Below are positions 1 through 7,919 of a stretch of 22,886 nt of DNA, piece after piece. Each line of letters starts with the position of its first letter. Positions within the stretch are counted from its first letter, which is position 1. The notes under the pieces were generated by a model. The model was not told where the DNA came from and ran no database searches. It worked only from the letters and a program-made list of their open reading frames with translations. The DNA is from CAZSNT01 sp964607765 (GTDB lineage Bacteria > Verrucomicrobiota > Lentisphaeria > Oligosphaerales > JABHEG01). The position numbers and the translations under genes are program-made. Location: assembly GCA_964607765.1 (NCBI GenBank), contig CAZSNT010000161.1, positions 1-22,886 on the forward strand. The letters run 5' to 3'.

Positions 1-24
1 GTTAAGGAGTTGGTCGCCATCCCG

Positions 25-310
25 GGAGATTAGGGTGAAAGATGAGGGCAAAAGAGTAATCGACCACCCGTAGAACGGGTGGCCTTAGGAAGCCCCCAAG
101 ATGGGGGCGGAAATCATAGCTCCGGAAACCGGAAACAAGAGTCCCGAAAGCCCTTTCGCCTGTTCCCGGTGGCATTTCTCGTCGGAAAAGCACGCCGGAA
201 CGGTGGAACCTCTTCGGGCCGCTCGGGCAGAGCCCGAGGAACTATGTCGCTTCGCTCTATTAGGGTCGGAACACCTTGATCTTTCGCCTTAATCTCTCGC
301 CCTAATCTCC
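25..310. repeat. Palindrome-rich non-coding element with inverted ends (MITE-like)
   Basis: No coding region is convincing here. The left end (25-38) matches the reverse complement of the right end (297-310) over 14 bases with one mismatch, and 26-43 matches the reverse complement of 279-296 over 18 bases with two mismatches, so the right end carries two tandem copies of the terminal motif. Inside are several perfect short stems: 64-70/76-82 (ccacccg/cgggtgg), 92-97/103-108 (gccccc/gggggc), 122-125/129-132 (ccgg/ccgg) and 222-228/232-238 (ctcgggc/gcccgag). This architecture fits a non-autonomous mobile element or a large structured intergenic repeat. No transposase is present, and I could not test for other copies in the genome. 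Confidence 0.55.
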
Positions 311-323
311 AAGGGACGCTTAA

Positions 324-359
324 TTCAATGACATTGAATGACCGGTGACGGCGCCGTCA
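324..359. repeat. Two adjacent short palindromes at the 3' end of the aminotransferase gene
   Basis: Positions 324-330 (ttcaatg) and 332-338 (cattgaa) are perfect inverted repeats around one central base. Positions 346-359 form a perfect 14-base palindrome, tgacggcgccgtca, that includes the aminotransferase stop codon. Neither is followed by a T-run on the minus strand, so they do not look like an ordinary intrinsic terminator. Confidence 0.4.
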
Positions 360-1547
360 GCCGCGCGCCACGGCGCGCTTGAACCCGTCGCGGCTCCTCT
401 CAATGATTGCCGCATCGAGGCAGAACGCCAGCCGGAAGTACCCCGGGCAGCCGAATCCCGAGCCTGGTACGGCCAGAATGCGTTCCTCCATGAGCTGGCG
501 CACGAAGGCCGTGTCGTCCTCACCGACAGGGATTCTCGGGAAGAAGTAGAATGCGCCCTGCGGCATGGCGAACTCGATACCGGCTTCAGTGAGCACCGAC
601 GCCATGGCTCTGCGCCTGGCGTCGTAAACGGCCACATCGACTTCCGCGCCGAGCGCGGCGCTGACCAGGAGCTGACCGATGGCGGGCGCATTCACGAACC
701 CCAGTGTCCTGTTCGTGAACGTCACGCCGCCCATCAGTTCGGCGCACTCATCAATCGCGGGGTTCGCAGCCAGATAGCCTATCCGTTCGCCGGCCAGCGA
801 AAGGACTTTGGAGAAAGACCCCACCAGTATGCTATGCGTGTAGGCCGGCAGCACGGGGGCAACCGCCTGGCCGTCGTAGGCAATGTAGCGGTAGGGCTCG
901 TCCGAGACCAGGAACAGCGGCCGTTCCCGACCTTTCGAACATTCTGTCAGCACCTCGCCCAGCGCCGTAATCGAATCCTGCGAGTAAATACAGCCGGCAG
1001 GATTGTTGGGCGAGTTGATGAGGACCGCGCGCGTCCGCGGCGTAATGGCGCGCCTGATGGCGTCCAGGTCCAGCTCGAAGCTGGGCGGATTAGGGGGCAG
1101 CGTCACGAGTTTGCCGCCAAAGTTCTCAACGTAAAAGCCGTATTCGACAAAGAACGGCGTGGGGCACACGACCTCGTCGCCCGGCTCCAGGACGGCGCGG
1201 AAGAGCGCGTTGATCGCGCCGGCCGCGCCGCAGGTCATCACCACCTGGTCCGGTCCCAACTCGCAGCCCTGCTCACGCGACAGGAACTCGGCCAGCATCT
1301 CGCGCACGGCCGGGTAGCCGCCGTTCGGCATGTAACCGAGGACCAGCGGCTCCGAGATCCTGTCGGCGAGATCACGCAAGGCATCCCCCACACCAGCAGG
1401 CGGCGGCAGATCGGGATTGCCGAGGCTGAAGTCGCAGACATTGTCCGCGCCATATTGCTTCTTCAACTCGATGCCTGACTCGAACATGCGCCTGATCCAA
1501 GACGCTCTTTCTATGTACCCGGATACTTGTCCTGCCAGCACCTGCAT
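357..1547 (-). CDS. PLP-dependent class I/II aminotransferase
   Basis: This 396-residue cytosolic enzyme belongs to the fold-type I aspartate aminotransferase superfamily and should move an amino group between an amino acid and a 2-oxo acid. Visible family marks are SLGNPD (41-46), YMPNGGYP (72-79), NSPNNPAG (178-185), SDEPYR (215-220, with Asp216 and Tyr219 expected to contact PLP), SFSKVLSLAGERIGY (244-258) with Lys247 as the Schiff-base lysine, and Arg372 in FRLAF as the likely substrate-carboxylate arginine. Length is normal for the family. The frame stays open to 1775, but the ATG at 1547 is preferred because AGGAGG lies 9 bases upstream (1557-1562) and homology begins there. It is divergent from tyrS. 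The substrate cannot be assigned from sequence alone. Confidence 0.93.
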   Translation of the reverse strand: MQVLAGQVSGYIERASWIRRMFESGIELKKQYGADNVCDFSLGNPDLPPPAGVGDALRDLADRISEPLVLGYMPNGGYPAVREMLAEFLSREQGCELGPDQVVMTCGAAGAINALFRAVLEPGDEVVCPTPFFVEYGFYVENFGGKLVTLPPNPPSFELDLDAIRRAITPRTRAVLINSPNNPAGCIYSQDSITALGEVLTECSKGRERPLFLVSDEPYRYIAYDGQAVAPVLPAYTHSILVGSFSKVLSLAGERIGYLAANPAIDECAELMGGVTFTNRTLGFVNAPAIGQLLVSAALGAEVDVAVYDARRRAMASVLTEAGIEFAMPQGAFYFFPRIPVGEDDTAFVRQLMEERILAVPGSGFGCPGYFRLAFCLDAAIIERSRDGFKRAVARG

Positions 1548-1842
1548 ACTCAGCGGCCTCCTGCCGTTCCCGGTGTTCACACCGACCGTGATTACCATGC
1601 GCGAGAGTTCGCGGACTGTCGCTAACTGCAATGCTAACGCAGGCGGGCGGGAATGCAACCCAGCCCGCTCCATTCCTCGGCAAACAACTGGACCGTTAGG
1701 GGGGTGCAGCGGTTGAAACACCGGCCGGGGCGTGTAACGTAAAACCTGTTTGGGCAGAGGCGGGGACGGACACAAATCTACACATTATGCCGGCCCTCGG
1801 ACGATCAACCTTCCGCACCGGCAGACAGCAGGACCTGACGCG

Positions 1843-3123
1843 ATGGCTGAAGCATTCGACATACTGGAAGAACGCGGGTTCCTCTACCAAGTCACCGATC
1901 CTGACGGATTGCGCAAGAGGCTCGCAGAGCCCGGTGCAGTCTACTATGTGGGTTTCGACCCGACCGCGGACAGCTTGCACATCGGGCACCTGCTCCCGGT
2001 CATGGCGATGCGCTGGCTGCAGCAGGCCGGGCACCGCCCCATCGCTCTGGTGGGCGGCGGCACGGCCATGGTCGGGGACCCGTCCGGCAAGACAGAGGCC
2101 CGGCCCATTCTCACCGTGGAGGAGATCCGAGCCAACGCGGACGCCATCAAGAAGCAGATGAGCCGTTTCCTGGACTTCTCCGGCGACCGTGCTCTGCTGC
2201 TGAACAATGCAGACTGGCTCGCAGACATCAACTACATCGAGTTCCTTCGCGACATCGGCAAGCACTTCAGTGTGAACCGGATGCTGTCAGCGGAGTCGGT
2301 CAAGATGAGACTGGAGACCGGCCTGTCGTTCCTGGAGTTTAACTACATGCTCCTGCAGGCCTATGACTTCTACGTTCTGATGCGCGACCACACCTGCCAG
2401 ATCCAGCTTGGCGGCCAGGACCAGTGGGGCAACATCGTGGCAGGCGTGGATTTGACACGCCGCATGCTGGGCGAGGAAGTGTTCGGCGCCACCTTCCCAC
2501 TGCTGCTGAAGAGCGACGGCGAGAAATTCGGCAAGACGGCTGCAGGCGCAGTGTGGCTCGATCCGCAGCGCACCTCCCCTTACCACTACTATCAGTTCTG
2601 GCGGAATGTGGACGATGCAGACGTCCAGCGGCTTCTGGCCTTCTTCACGCCCCTACCCATGTCCGAAGTCAAGGCGCTCAGTGCCCTCACACCGCCGGGC
2701 ATCAACCGCGCGAAGGAAGTCCTGGCATACGAAGCCACCGCCCTGGCGCATGGGACGACGGAAGCGCGCAAGGCGTTCCTCACTGCGGGCAGCGAGTTCG
2801 GCTTTGCCGACCCCGCCGGGGAAATACCCACTTCCAGCAGTGTCAAAGACATCAAAGCTGACGACACGGACAGTGACTTGCCCACTGTCGAGCTGTCAGC
2901 CGACGCCCTGCGCAGCGGCGTGCGTCTGCTCAATCTGTTCGTGGACGCAGCGCTGTGCGGATCGAACGGTGAAGCACGGCGTCTGGTGCGAGGCGGGGGC
3001 GCATACGTCAACGGCGCCCGTATCACCGATGAGCACCATGTTGTGAGCGATGCCGACATTACTGACGGCCAGATTCTGTTGCGTGCGGGCAAGAAGCGGC
3101 TGGCCCGAGTCGTCGTGCAGTGA
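1843..3123 (+). CDS. tyrS: Tyrosyl-tRNA synthetase
   Basis: The 426-residue protein charges tRNA-Tyr with tyrosine in the cytosol. It has the class I HIGH motif as LHIGHL (H46-H49), the TyrRS signature GQDQWGN (191-197), the KMSKS-equivalent KFGKT (228-232), and a C-terminal S4-type RNA-binding region (about 357-426, around RLVRGGGAYVNG). Length matches bacterial TyrRS. The frame is open back to 1750, but the ATG at 1843 follows a modest AGGA (1829-1832 region) and starts at the usual family N-terminus. lpxA follows after 16 bases, so the two are probably co-transcribed. Identification is firm. Confidence 0.97.
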   Translation: MAEAFDILEERGFLYQVTDPDGLRKRLAEPGAVYYVGFDPTADSLHIGHLLPVMAMRWLQQAGHRPIALVGGGTAMVGDPSGKTEARPILTVEEIRANADAIKKQMSRFLDFSGDRALLLNNADWLADINYIEFLRDIGKHFSVNRMLSAESVKMRLETGLSFLEFNYMLLQAYDFYVLMRDHTCQIQLGGQDQWGNIVAGVDLTRRMLGEEVFGATFPLLLKSDGEKFGKTAAGAVWLDPQRTSPYHYYQFWRNVDDADVQRLLAFFTPLPMSEVKALSALTPPGINRAKEVLAYEATALAHGTTEARKAFLTAGSEFGFADPAGEIPTSSSVKDIKADDTDSDLPTVELSADALRSGVRLLNLFVDAALCGSNGEARRLVRGGGAYVNGARITDEHHVVSDADITDGQILLRAGKKRLARVVVQ

Positions 3124-3139
3124 GTAGAGGGTACTCTCA

Positions 3140-3934
3140 ATGATCCATGAGACGGCCATCATCCATCCCGGCGCGAAGCTGGGGAGCAACGTCCAAGTCG
3201 GCCCCTACACGGTCATAGACGAACACGTTCAACTGGGCGACAGCTGCCGCGTGGGGCCCCACGTCCACCTGACCGGACACACCACGATCGGTGCCGGTAC
3301 GAAGATCCACGCCGGCGCAGTCATCGGCGACGAACCGCAGGATCTCGGGTACGACGGCAGCCGCACCTACCTGAATGTCGGCGAAAACTGCACGCTGCGC
3401 GAATATGTCACTATCCACCGGGGCTCCGACGCAGAAAGTGCCACAACCGTCGGCGACAATGTCATGTTGATGGCGTTCTGCCATCTGGGGCACAACTGTC
3501 ACATCGGCAACAACGTGGTGATCGCCAACACCAGCACGCTGGCAGGACACGTCGAGATCGAGGACCGCGCCTTCATCAGCGCTGCCGTGCTCATTCACCA
3601 ATTCGTGCGTATCGGCACCATGGCCATGATCAGCGGCGGGGACCGGGTTGTGCAGGACATCCCCCCGTTCTGCATGTTCCACAAGCACCTGCGCGGCCCC
3701 AACACGATCGGGCTGCGGCGGGCGGGAATCGACGCGGCCGGACGCACGGCCATCCGCGCCGCCATCAAGGCGTATTTCTTCTCGGGGCTCAAGCGGAGTA
3801 ACGCTCTGCAGCAGATCGTTGAAGAGCATGGGGACGTACCTGAGGTGGCCCGTTTCGTCACGTTCATCGAAGGCACGAAACGGGGGATCGCCTCAGGCCC
3901 ACGTACAGGCACGCCTAAAGCGGACGACGCGTGA
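3140..3934 (+). CDS. lpxA: Acyl-ACP--UDP-N-acetylglucosamine O-acyltransferase (LpxA)
   Basis: This 264-residue cytosolic enzyme performs the first step of lipid A synthesis, moving a hydroxyacyl chain from ACP to the 3-hydroxyl of UDP-GlcNAc. The N-terminal ~185 residues are a hexapeptide-repeat left-handed beta-helix (patterns such as IHPGAKLG, VGPYTVI, IGAGTKI). The pair His115/His118 in AFCHLGHNCHIG corresponds to the two histidines of the E. coli active site, His118 being the catalytic base. LAGHVEIED (134-142), VLIHQFVRIG (150-159) and QDIPP (172-176) are further LpxA marks, followed by a helical C-terminal domain. An agaggg ribosome-binding site precedes the ATG. Its usual neighbours fabZ, lpxD and lpxB are absent. 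It converges with a small lipoprotein gene only 6 bases away. Confidence 0.96.
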   Translation: MIHETAIIHPGAKLGSNVQVGPYTVIDEHVQLGDSCRVGPHVHLTGHTTIGAGTKIHAGAVIGDEPQDLGYDGSRTYLNVGENCTLREYVTIHRGSDAESATTVGDNVMLMAFCHLGHNCHIGNNVVIANTSTLAGHVEIEDRAFISAAVLIHQFVRIGTMAMISGGDRVVQDIPPFCMFHKHLRGPNTIGLRRAGIDAAGRTAIRAAIKAYFFSGLKRSNALQQIVEEHGDVPEVARFVTFIEGTKRGIASGPRTGTPKADDA

Positions 3935-3940
3935 GGACGG

Positions 3941-4099
3941 TCAATACGGTACGCCCAGCGTCTGCCCTTCCCAGCCCGCGGGGCTGTTCCAGGGAAGTTC
4001 TTCCACTGTCTGCTCGTCTTCCGGCAGCGTAGTCCGGCAACCGGTTCCGGCCACAAGCAGGAAACCAACGCACACGGTTGCCAAGAGGAGTCGTTTCAC
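3941..4099 (-). CDS. Small putative lipoprotein, 52 aa
   Basis: Function is not recognised. A GTG start (4097-4099) is preceded by AGAAGG at about 9 bases. The product starts with Lys-Arg, then a hydrophobic stretch LLLATVCVGFLLVAG, then TGC (Cys21), which reads as a lipoprotein signal peptide with lipid-modified Cys21. The -3 residue is Gly, so the lipobox is not ideal. The mature part is about 32 residues, acidic first (PEDEQTVEE), then aromatic and Gly/Pro-rich with WNSPAGWEG at 37-45, ending in VPY. It is the last of three tightly spaced minus-strand genes (19 bases after the membrane peptide gene) and converges on lpxA. It would lie in the envelope. Confidence 0.72.
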   Translation of the reverse strand: MKRLLLATVCVGFLLVAGTGCRTTLPEDEQTVEELPWNSPAGWEGQTLGVPY

Positions 4100-4118
4100 G
4101 CCGAGCACCTTCTCACGC

Positions 4119-4217
4119 TCAGAATACGAACAGAACCATGCACTCCAGAACCTGCATGGTGATGGTTGCGGCCAGTGCCACTGCGGATAGGAGCATGCAG
4201 ACCATGAACGCTTTCAT
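4119..4217 (-). CDS. Very small single-membrane-span peptide, 32 aa
   Basis: The ORF encodes MKAFMVCMLLSAVALAA followed by TITMQVLECMVLFVF, a wholly hydrophobic peptide expected to cross the inner membrane once. The start ATG (4215-4217) has TGGAG 5 bases upstream, and a second AGGAG sits right behind the stop codon of the preceding gene. It lies 18 bases after the coiled-coil membrane protein gene and 19 bases before the lipoprotein gene. That spacing, ribosome-binding site and amphipathic-free hydrophobic composition support it as a real gene, but the short length leaves doubt. A partner role with the coiled-coil membrane protein is possible; no function can be assigned. Confidence 0.5.
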   Translation of the reverse strand: MKAFMVCMLLSAVALAATITMQVLECMVLFVF

Positions 4218-4235
4218 ATTCGCTCCACAGCTCCT

Positions 4236-5552
4236 CTATTTGCGCAACGACGCCGTCTCTGGTTCCGCGTTCGGCAGGATCACGCGATCGCCGACCACGA
4301 TGTCGGCGGTCTGAATCTCGGGCAGAATCTCGGCAACGCAGATCTTGCGCAGCACCTTCGAGACCATGACGCGCGCCACCAGGCTGTTGCCGCGGGCGAT
4401 CAGCATCTGCGTCTGGTCACGAAGTCCCTTCTCCCACCCCAAATCGATCACCACGAAGTTCCACTCCGAATTGACCTGTACGATGTGCCCCTCAATGTCG
4501 GGAGGCAGCTCGACATCGTTGTCCGGGCCGGGTTTGATCTTGTTTCTGCCGCCGCCACCACCTCGGCCGCCCCGTATCTTCTCAAGCAGTTCCTTAATCT
4601 TGCCCCGGGCCTGCAGCAGTTCCTCCTTGAGCAGGTCCTGTTCGTCAATGAGCTCCTCGATCTTGAGTTTGCTCTCGGCGAGCTGCAGCTTGGTCTTGCC
4701 GTACAGCACCAGCTGCTCGTTGATGCCGTCGAAATCGTTGAGCATGGACGTGAGCACGCCGGAGTAGCGTGTTTCGTCAGTCAATTGGGCCGTGTCCGTC
4801 TCCCACTGGTACTTGGTCACACGCTTCACCGCATCCCTGAGTGTGTCCGCATACTCGCCGCAGCGCGTGTGCAGGTTGGTCAGCTTCAGGGTGAACTCCG
4901 CCAGGCCGTCGGCGCACCTGAAGTCGCCGAGCGTGACGTTCCCATCATCGTCCATACTCTCATCCCGCTCCCTGAACATGGCGTCCTGCAGCGGGAACCC
5001 GATGGCATTGCCGCACCCGACATAGGTCGAGATCATGATATCATCGCGGGTGACGGTCGCTTTGGACAGCTGCAGGATGTGCTCATTGGTCTTGCCGAAC
5101 TGGTCCGCATCGACCACACCCTTCAGGTGCCCCACATCCAGGTCCTCCTCCGACATGCGCATATCCTGCGCCAGAGCGCCGAGGCTCTCGGCCAGGTGGT
5201 TGCGGCGCTCGGTCACTTTGCCGGCCAGATCCACGGCCTTGTTGACCGTGGTCTGGAACCCGGAATAGCTCTTGTCCTCGCCTTTGGCCTCATGGTAGGC
5301 CTGCCATCCCAGCGTGCCCTTTTCCGGGCTTTTGCTGGCCGGATCGGCCGGCGTGAAATTGACGGATGTCTTCACATTCGAGCCACTCTCGTTGTCCAGT
5401 TTCGTCACCATGCCGGCGACACCGGTCGCCAGTTTGTCGGCACGGCCGCGAAACTCATTCCGTCGATCGAAGAGCAGGTAGCTGAAAACGGCGGCCGTGA
5501 TCGCCAGCAACGCCGTAATTATGCTCAGCACCAAAAGACCTTTTTTGCCCAT
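4236..5552 (-). CDS. Membrane-anchored coiled-coil protein of unknown function
   Basis: The 438-residue protein has a Lys-rich start and one transmembrane span (about 5-28), so most of it should lie outside the cytoplasm. Helical regions follow: 100-165 and especially 285-326 (KTKLQLAESKLKIEELIDEQ and on), rich in Glu, Lys and Leu with heptad spacing. A Gly/Arg linker (GGRGGGGGR, 328-336) separates this from a C-terminal beta-rich domain (354-426: EGHIVQV, FVVIDLGWEKGL, ARVMVSKV, VVGDRVI). That C-terminal pattern resembles the beta-barrel module of MreC-like and flagellar-assembly-type proteins, but this is a resemblance only. GGGAG precedes the ATG by 6-7 bases. It is probably the first gene of a three-gene unit with the two small envelope genes downstream. 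Confidence 0.85.
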   Translation of the reverse strand: MGKKGLLVLSIITALLAITAAVFSYLLFDRRNEFRGRADKLATGVAGMVTKLDNESGSNVKTSVNFTPADPASKSPEKGTLGWQAYHEAKGEDKSYSGFQTTVNKAVDLAGKVTERRNHLAESLGALAQDMRMSEEDLDVGHLKGVVDADQFGKTNEHILQLSKATVTRDDIMISTYVGCGNAIGFPLQDAMFRERDESMDDDGNVTLGDFRCADGLAEFTLKLTNLHTRCGEYADTLRDAVKRVTKYQWETDTAQLTDETRYSGVLTSMLNDFDGINEQLVLYGKTKLQLAESKLKIEELIDEQDLLKEELLQARGKIKELLEKIRGGRGGGGGRNKIKPGPDNDVELPPDIEGHIVQVNSEWNFVVIDLGWEKGLRDQTQMLIARGNSLVARVMVSKVLRKICVAEILPEIQTADIVVGDRVILPNAEPETASLRK

Positions 5553-5612
5553 GGGTTACTCCCAAAATTGCTGCAGGGTCATGCAGAGAGCGGAACGCCA
5601 CAATTCTAGTGC

Positions 5613-5642
5613 AATATAACCAACTATACGCACGTGTTGCAA
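5613..5642 (-). promoter_or_regulatory. Candidate sigma70-type promoter for the coiled-coil protein gene
   Basis: On the minus strand TTGCAA (5637-5642, 4/6 to TTGACA) is followed after 18 bases by TATATT (5613-5618, 5/6 to TATAAT). It lies in the most AT-rich part of the 189-base gap before the start codon at 5552. Prediction by eye only. Confidence 0.35.
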
Positions 5643-5741
5643 ATCGTGCGGCACAATATCGCGCGACACCCGCGCCCGGCCCCGCGCCCGTGCATCCCTC
5701 GTCCTGACTTTGTTCCCGCCTCCCCGCTACTCGCGCCCCCG

Positions 5742-6983
5742 CTACATCAGCCGCATTATGAAGCGACCGTACCACGCCACCATCTCGCTGCCCCGCAGCA
5801 TCCACAGCACTGCGCCGAGGGCGAGGAACGGTCCGAACGGGATGAGCGCGTCCTGCTTCTGCGGATGCAGCAGCACGATCAACGTCCCCAGAATTGTGCC
5901 GATGATAGCCGAAATCATGAGGATGAACACGCACGGATCAGGTCCCAGCAGCGCGCCGATCATGGCCAGGAGCTTCACGTCGCCGAAGCCGAGCACCTCA
6001 CGCGGCACGGACCAGTGCGTCAGTGCGGCTTCGATCCTCTCGATCCCCGACCTGGGCTGCCGTTCGCCGTTGATCTCAACCCACTCCGAAGTGACGACAA
6101 GCGTAGCCGGCCCCACATCGCGCATACCGGGAGTGGGCGCCTGCCTGGCAGACGGCTGGTACTGCAGGGCGGATGCGACTGCCTCGAAACGATCGCTGTG
6201 CCGGACCAACACGTCATCCAGAGGCACGTCCATGTGCTCCGCGATGGCCAGCCGGTTCACGCTCACGGTCGCTTCGCACGGCTCGTCCACGGTGAGTACG
6301 CGTTTGCCCCAAAGCCGTTTACCCGCCTCGCCGACAGCCCAGAGCATGCCGAACCCGACCACCGCCCCCAGCGCGGTATCGAGCAACGCCATCAGCCGCG
6401 GCGACCGCAGCAGCGCCGCCCCGCCCGGCAGAGGCCCGTTCAGGAGCCAACCGAGGAGGAACCGCTCCTGCCCGCCGCTGAGTCCGGCGCCACCCATGTC
6501 GTAGAGGTGAGTCTCCGGGAACAGCACCGCGATGATGAGCGCCAAGCCGAGCCCACTGAATGTGATGTCGTTCGGGATAATGAGGTGCTCGACGTCGATC
6601 AGCGCCACCGCGATCGCTGCCGCTCCCAGGAACAGGTACGGGACGAGTACGCTCAGAGGCAGATGCTGCTCCCACACGCGCCACCACAGCAGCAGGAAGA
6701 TCACGCCTGTCCAGAACTCCACCAGCGGATAGCGCACGGAGATCGGCTGCGAACAGTTGCTGCAGTGCCCGCGCAGAAACAGCCAGCTGAAGATCGGCAC
6801 ATTCTCCCACGGCCGCAGTACATGCCCGCACCTGGGGCAGTGGCTGCCCGGGTTGATGAGCGATTCGCAGCGCGGGAGACGCCAGACCAGGACATTGATG
6901 AAGCTGCCGACACAGAGCCCGAAGACCCCCACGAAGAAGGTCATCGTCCACCACATGTCACCGATGACAGTTCGGGGGGTCAT
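5742..6983 (-). CDS. Prepilin peptidase (A24 family) with a large internal insert
   Basis: This 413-residue inner-membrane aspartic protease should cleave, and probably N-methylate, type IV pilin-like precursors for pili or type II secretion. It shows GSFINVLVWRLPR (26-38), the zinc-type pair CPRC (49-52) and CSNC (74-77), and catalytic Asp130 (ALIDVEHLIIPN) and Asp335 (GFGDVKLLAMIG). The family is usually 250-290 residues. The extra length is a stretch of about 170 residues (160-330) between the two catalytic aspartates, mostly soluble (about 223-328). The frame is open back to 7181, but the ATG at 6983 overlaps the aroE TGA (ATGA) and begins just before the family N-terminus, so it is chosen. 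No pilin or secretion genes are nearby. Confidence 0.93.
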   Translation of the reverse strand: MTPRTVIGDMWWTMTFFVGVFGLCVGSFINVLVWRLPRCESLINPGSHCPRCGHVLRPWENVPIFSWLFLRGHCSNCSQPISVRYPLVEFWTGVIFLLLWWRVWEQHLPLSVLVPYLFLGAAAIAVALIDVEHLIIPNDITFSGLGLALIIAVLFPETHLYDMGGAGLSGGQERFLLGWLLNGPLPGGAALLRSPRLMALLDTALGAVVGFGMLWAVGEAGKRLWGKRVLTVDEPCEATVSVNRLAIAEHMDVPLDDVLVRHSDRFEAVASALQYQPSARQAPTPGMRDVGPATLVVTSEWVEINGERQPRSGIERIEAALTHWSVPREVLGFGDVKLLAMIGALLGPDPCVFILMISAIIGTILGTLIVLLHPQKQDALIPFGPFLALGAVLWMLRGSEMVAWYGRFIMRLM

Positions 6984-7858
6984 CCCGGATTCCCCCGACA
7001 AGCGAGCACATCGTTCAAAGCCTGCCGCATGACGTCGACGGGCGCCGTTCGCCCGGTCCACAGTTCGAAGCTGCGAACGCCTTGGTGCAGCAGCATACCG
7101 CGCCCGTCCGCGGTGCGGCAGCCGCGGGCCGACGCGGCCTCGAGCAGTGCCGTGCGACGGTAGATCATATCCATGACACACATGTCCGGAGTAAAGACCG
7201 TGGCAGGCACAGGCATGGGATCGCCGACGTGCAACCCCAATGACGTCGCCTGGAAGACAACGTCCGCTCCCGCCGCGGCGGCATGGATCGCATCAGCGTC
7301 GGTCAACCCAAGGCAGACGACCCGACAGGCGCCGTTCGTGCGCCGGATTGTCTCAGCCAGGCGCTCCGCCTTCGACAGCGTCCGGTTCACCAGCACAAGC
7401 TCCGCGGCGCCTTCCTGCGCAAAGTACACACTCGTCGCCCGCGCTGCGCCGCCGGCGCCGACAAACACGAACTTGCCGCCTGCGACCCGGACATCGAACG
7501 ACTCAGCGATGGCGGAGGCCAGGCCGTAGCCATCCGTAGAATGGCCGGACAGGTGCCCGGCCCGATTGACCACCGTGTTCACTGTCCCCGCGGCCAGGGC
7601 TCCGGGCGATATCTCGTCGACCAGTTCGGCCATCTGTGCCTTGTGCGGCACGGTGACGTTCCACCCCGCGTATTGCTGATCTCGCAGTTGTGCCACCATC
7701 TCGGGCACATCCTCCGGCACGACCTCGATCAGCCGGTAGACGGCGGCGATGCCGAGCGCGCGAAACGCAGCGCCCTGCATCTGCGGGGACACCGAGTGCT
7801 TCACCGGCCATCCCAGCAGCGCGTAATTCTGTGTAGGTTCGAGGTGTGCTTCCGTCAT
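6980..7858 (-). CDS. aroE: Shikimate dehydrogenase
   Basis: The 292-residue cytosolic enzyme reduces 3-dehydroshikimate to shikimate with NADPH in aromatic amino acid synthesis. Substrate-site marks are PVKHSVSP (18-25), NVTVPHK (67-73) with catalytic Lys73, Asp109 in STDGYG, and Gln259 in LLHQGV. The dinucleotide-binding loop is GAGGAAR (134-140) and NRT (158-160) fits NADP binding. Length is normal. There is no clear ribosome-binding site before the ATG, which lies 61 bases after the ABC permease gene, so it may be translated from the operon mRNA. Its stop overlaps the prepilin peptidase start by ATGA, pointing to coupled translation of unrelated functions. Confidence 0.96.
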   Translation of the reverse strand: MTEAHLEPTQNYALLGWPVKHSVSPQMQGAAFRALGIAAVYRLIEVVPEDVPEMVAQLRDQQYAGWNVTVPHKAQMAELVDEISPGALAAGTVNTVVNRAGHLSGHSTDGYGLASAIAESFDVRVAGGKFVFVGAGGAARATSVYFAQEGAAELVLVNRTLSKAERLAETIRRTNGACRVVCLGLTDADAIHAAAAGADVVFQATSLGLHVGDPMPVPATVFTPDMCVMDMIYRRTALLEAASARGCRTADGRGMLLHQGVRSFELWTGRTAPVDVMRQALNDVLACRGNPG

Positions 7859-7919
7859 CGGGGAAAAATACTACACCACGGTGTTGCCATCAACTTGCCT
7901 GTCCGACCTGCGCCTGCGG

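Noticed and set aside
79..292. Short plus-strand open frames of 60-66 codons in the palindromic element
   Set aside because: They run through the hairpins, overlap each other in two frames, and lack ribosome-binding sites.
1713..1740. Possible tyrS promoter, TTGAAA and TAACGT with a 16-base spacer
   Set aside because: The -10 box matches only 3 of 6 bases and the spacer is short; the true promoter in the 295-base aminotransferase/tyrS gap is not clear to me.
3973..3985. Small hairpin agccc/gggct as a terminator for lpxA
   Set aside because: The stem is five base pairs, lies in the lipoprotein coding region, and has no following T-run.
5634..7163. A 509-codon plus-strand open frame opposite the prepilin peptidase
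   Set aside because: The product is low-complexity and rich in His, Arg, Pro and Gln, while the minus-strand frame has all catalytic motifs.
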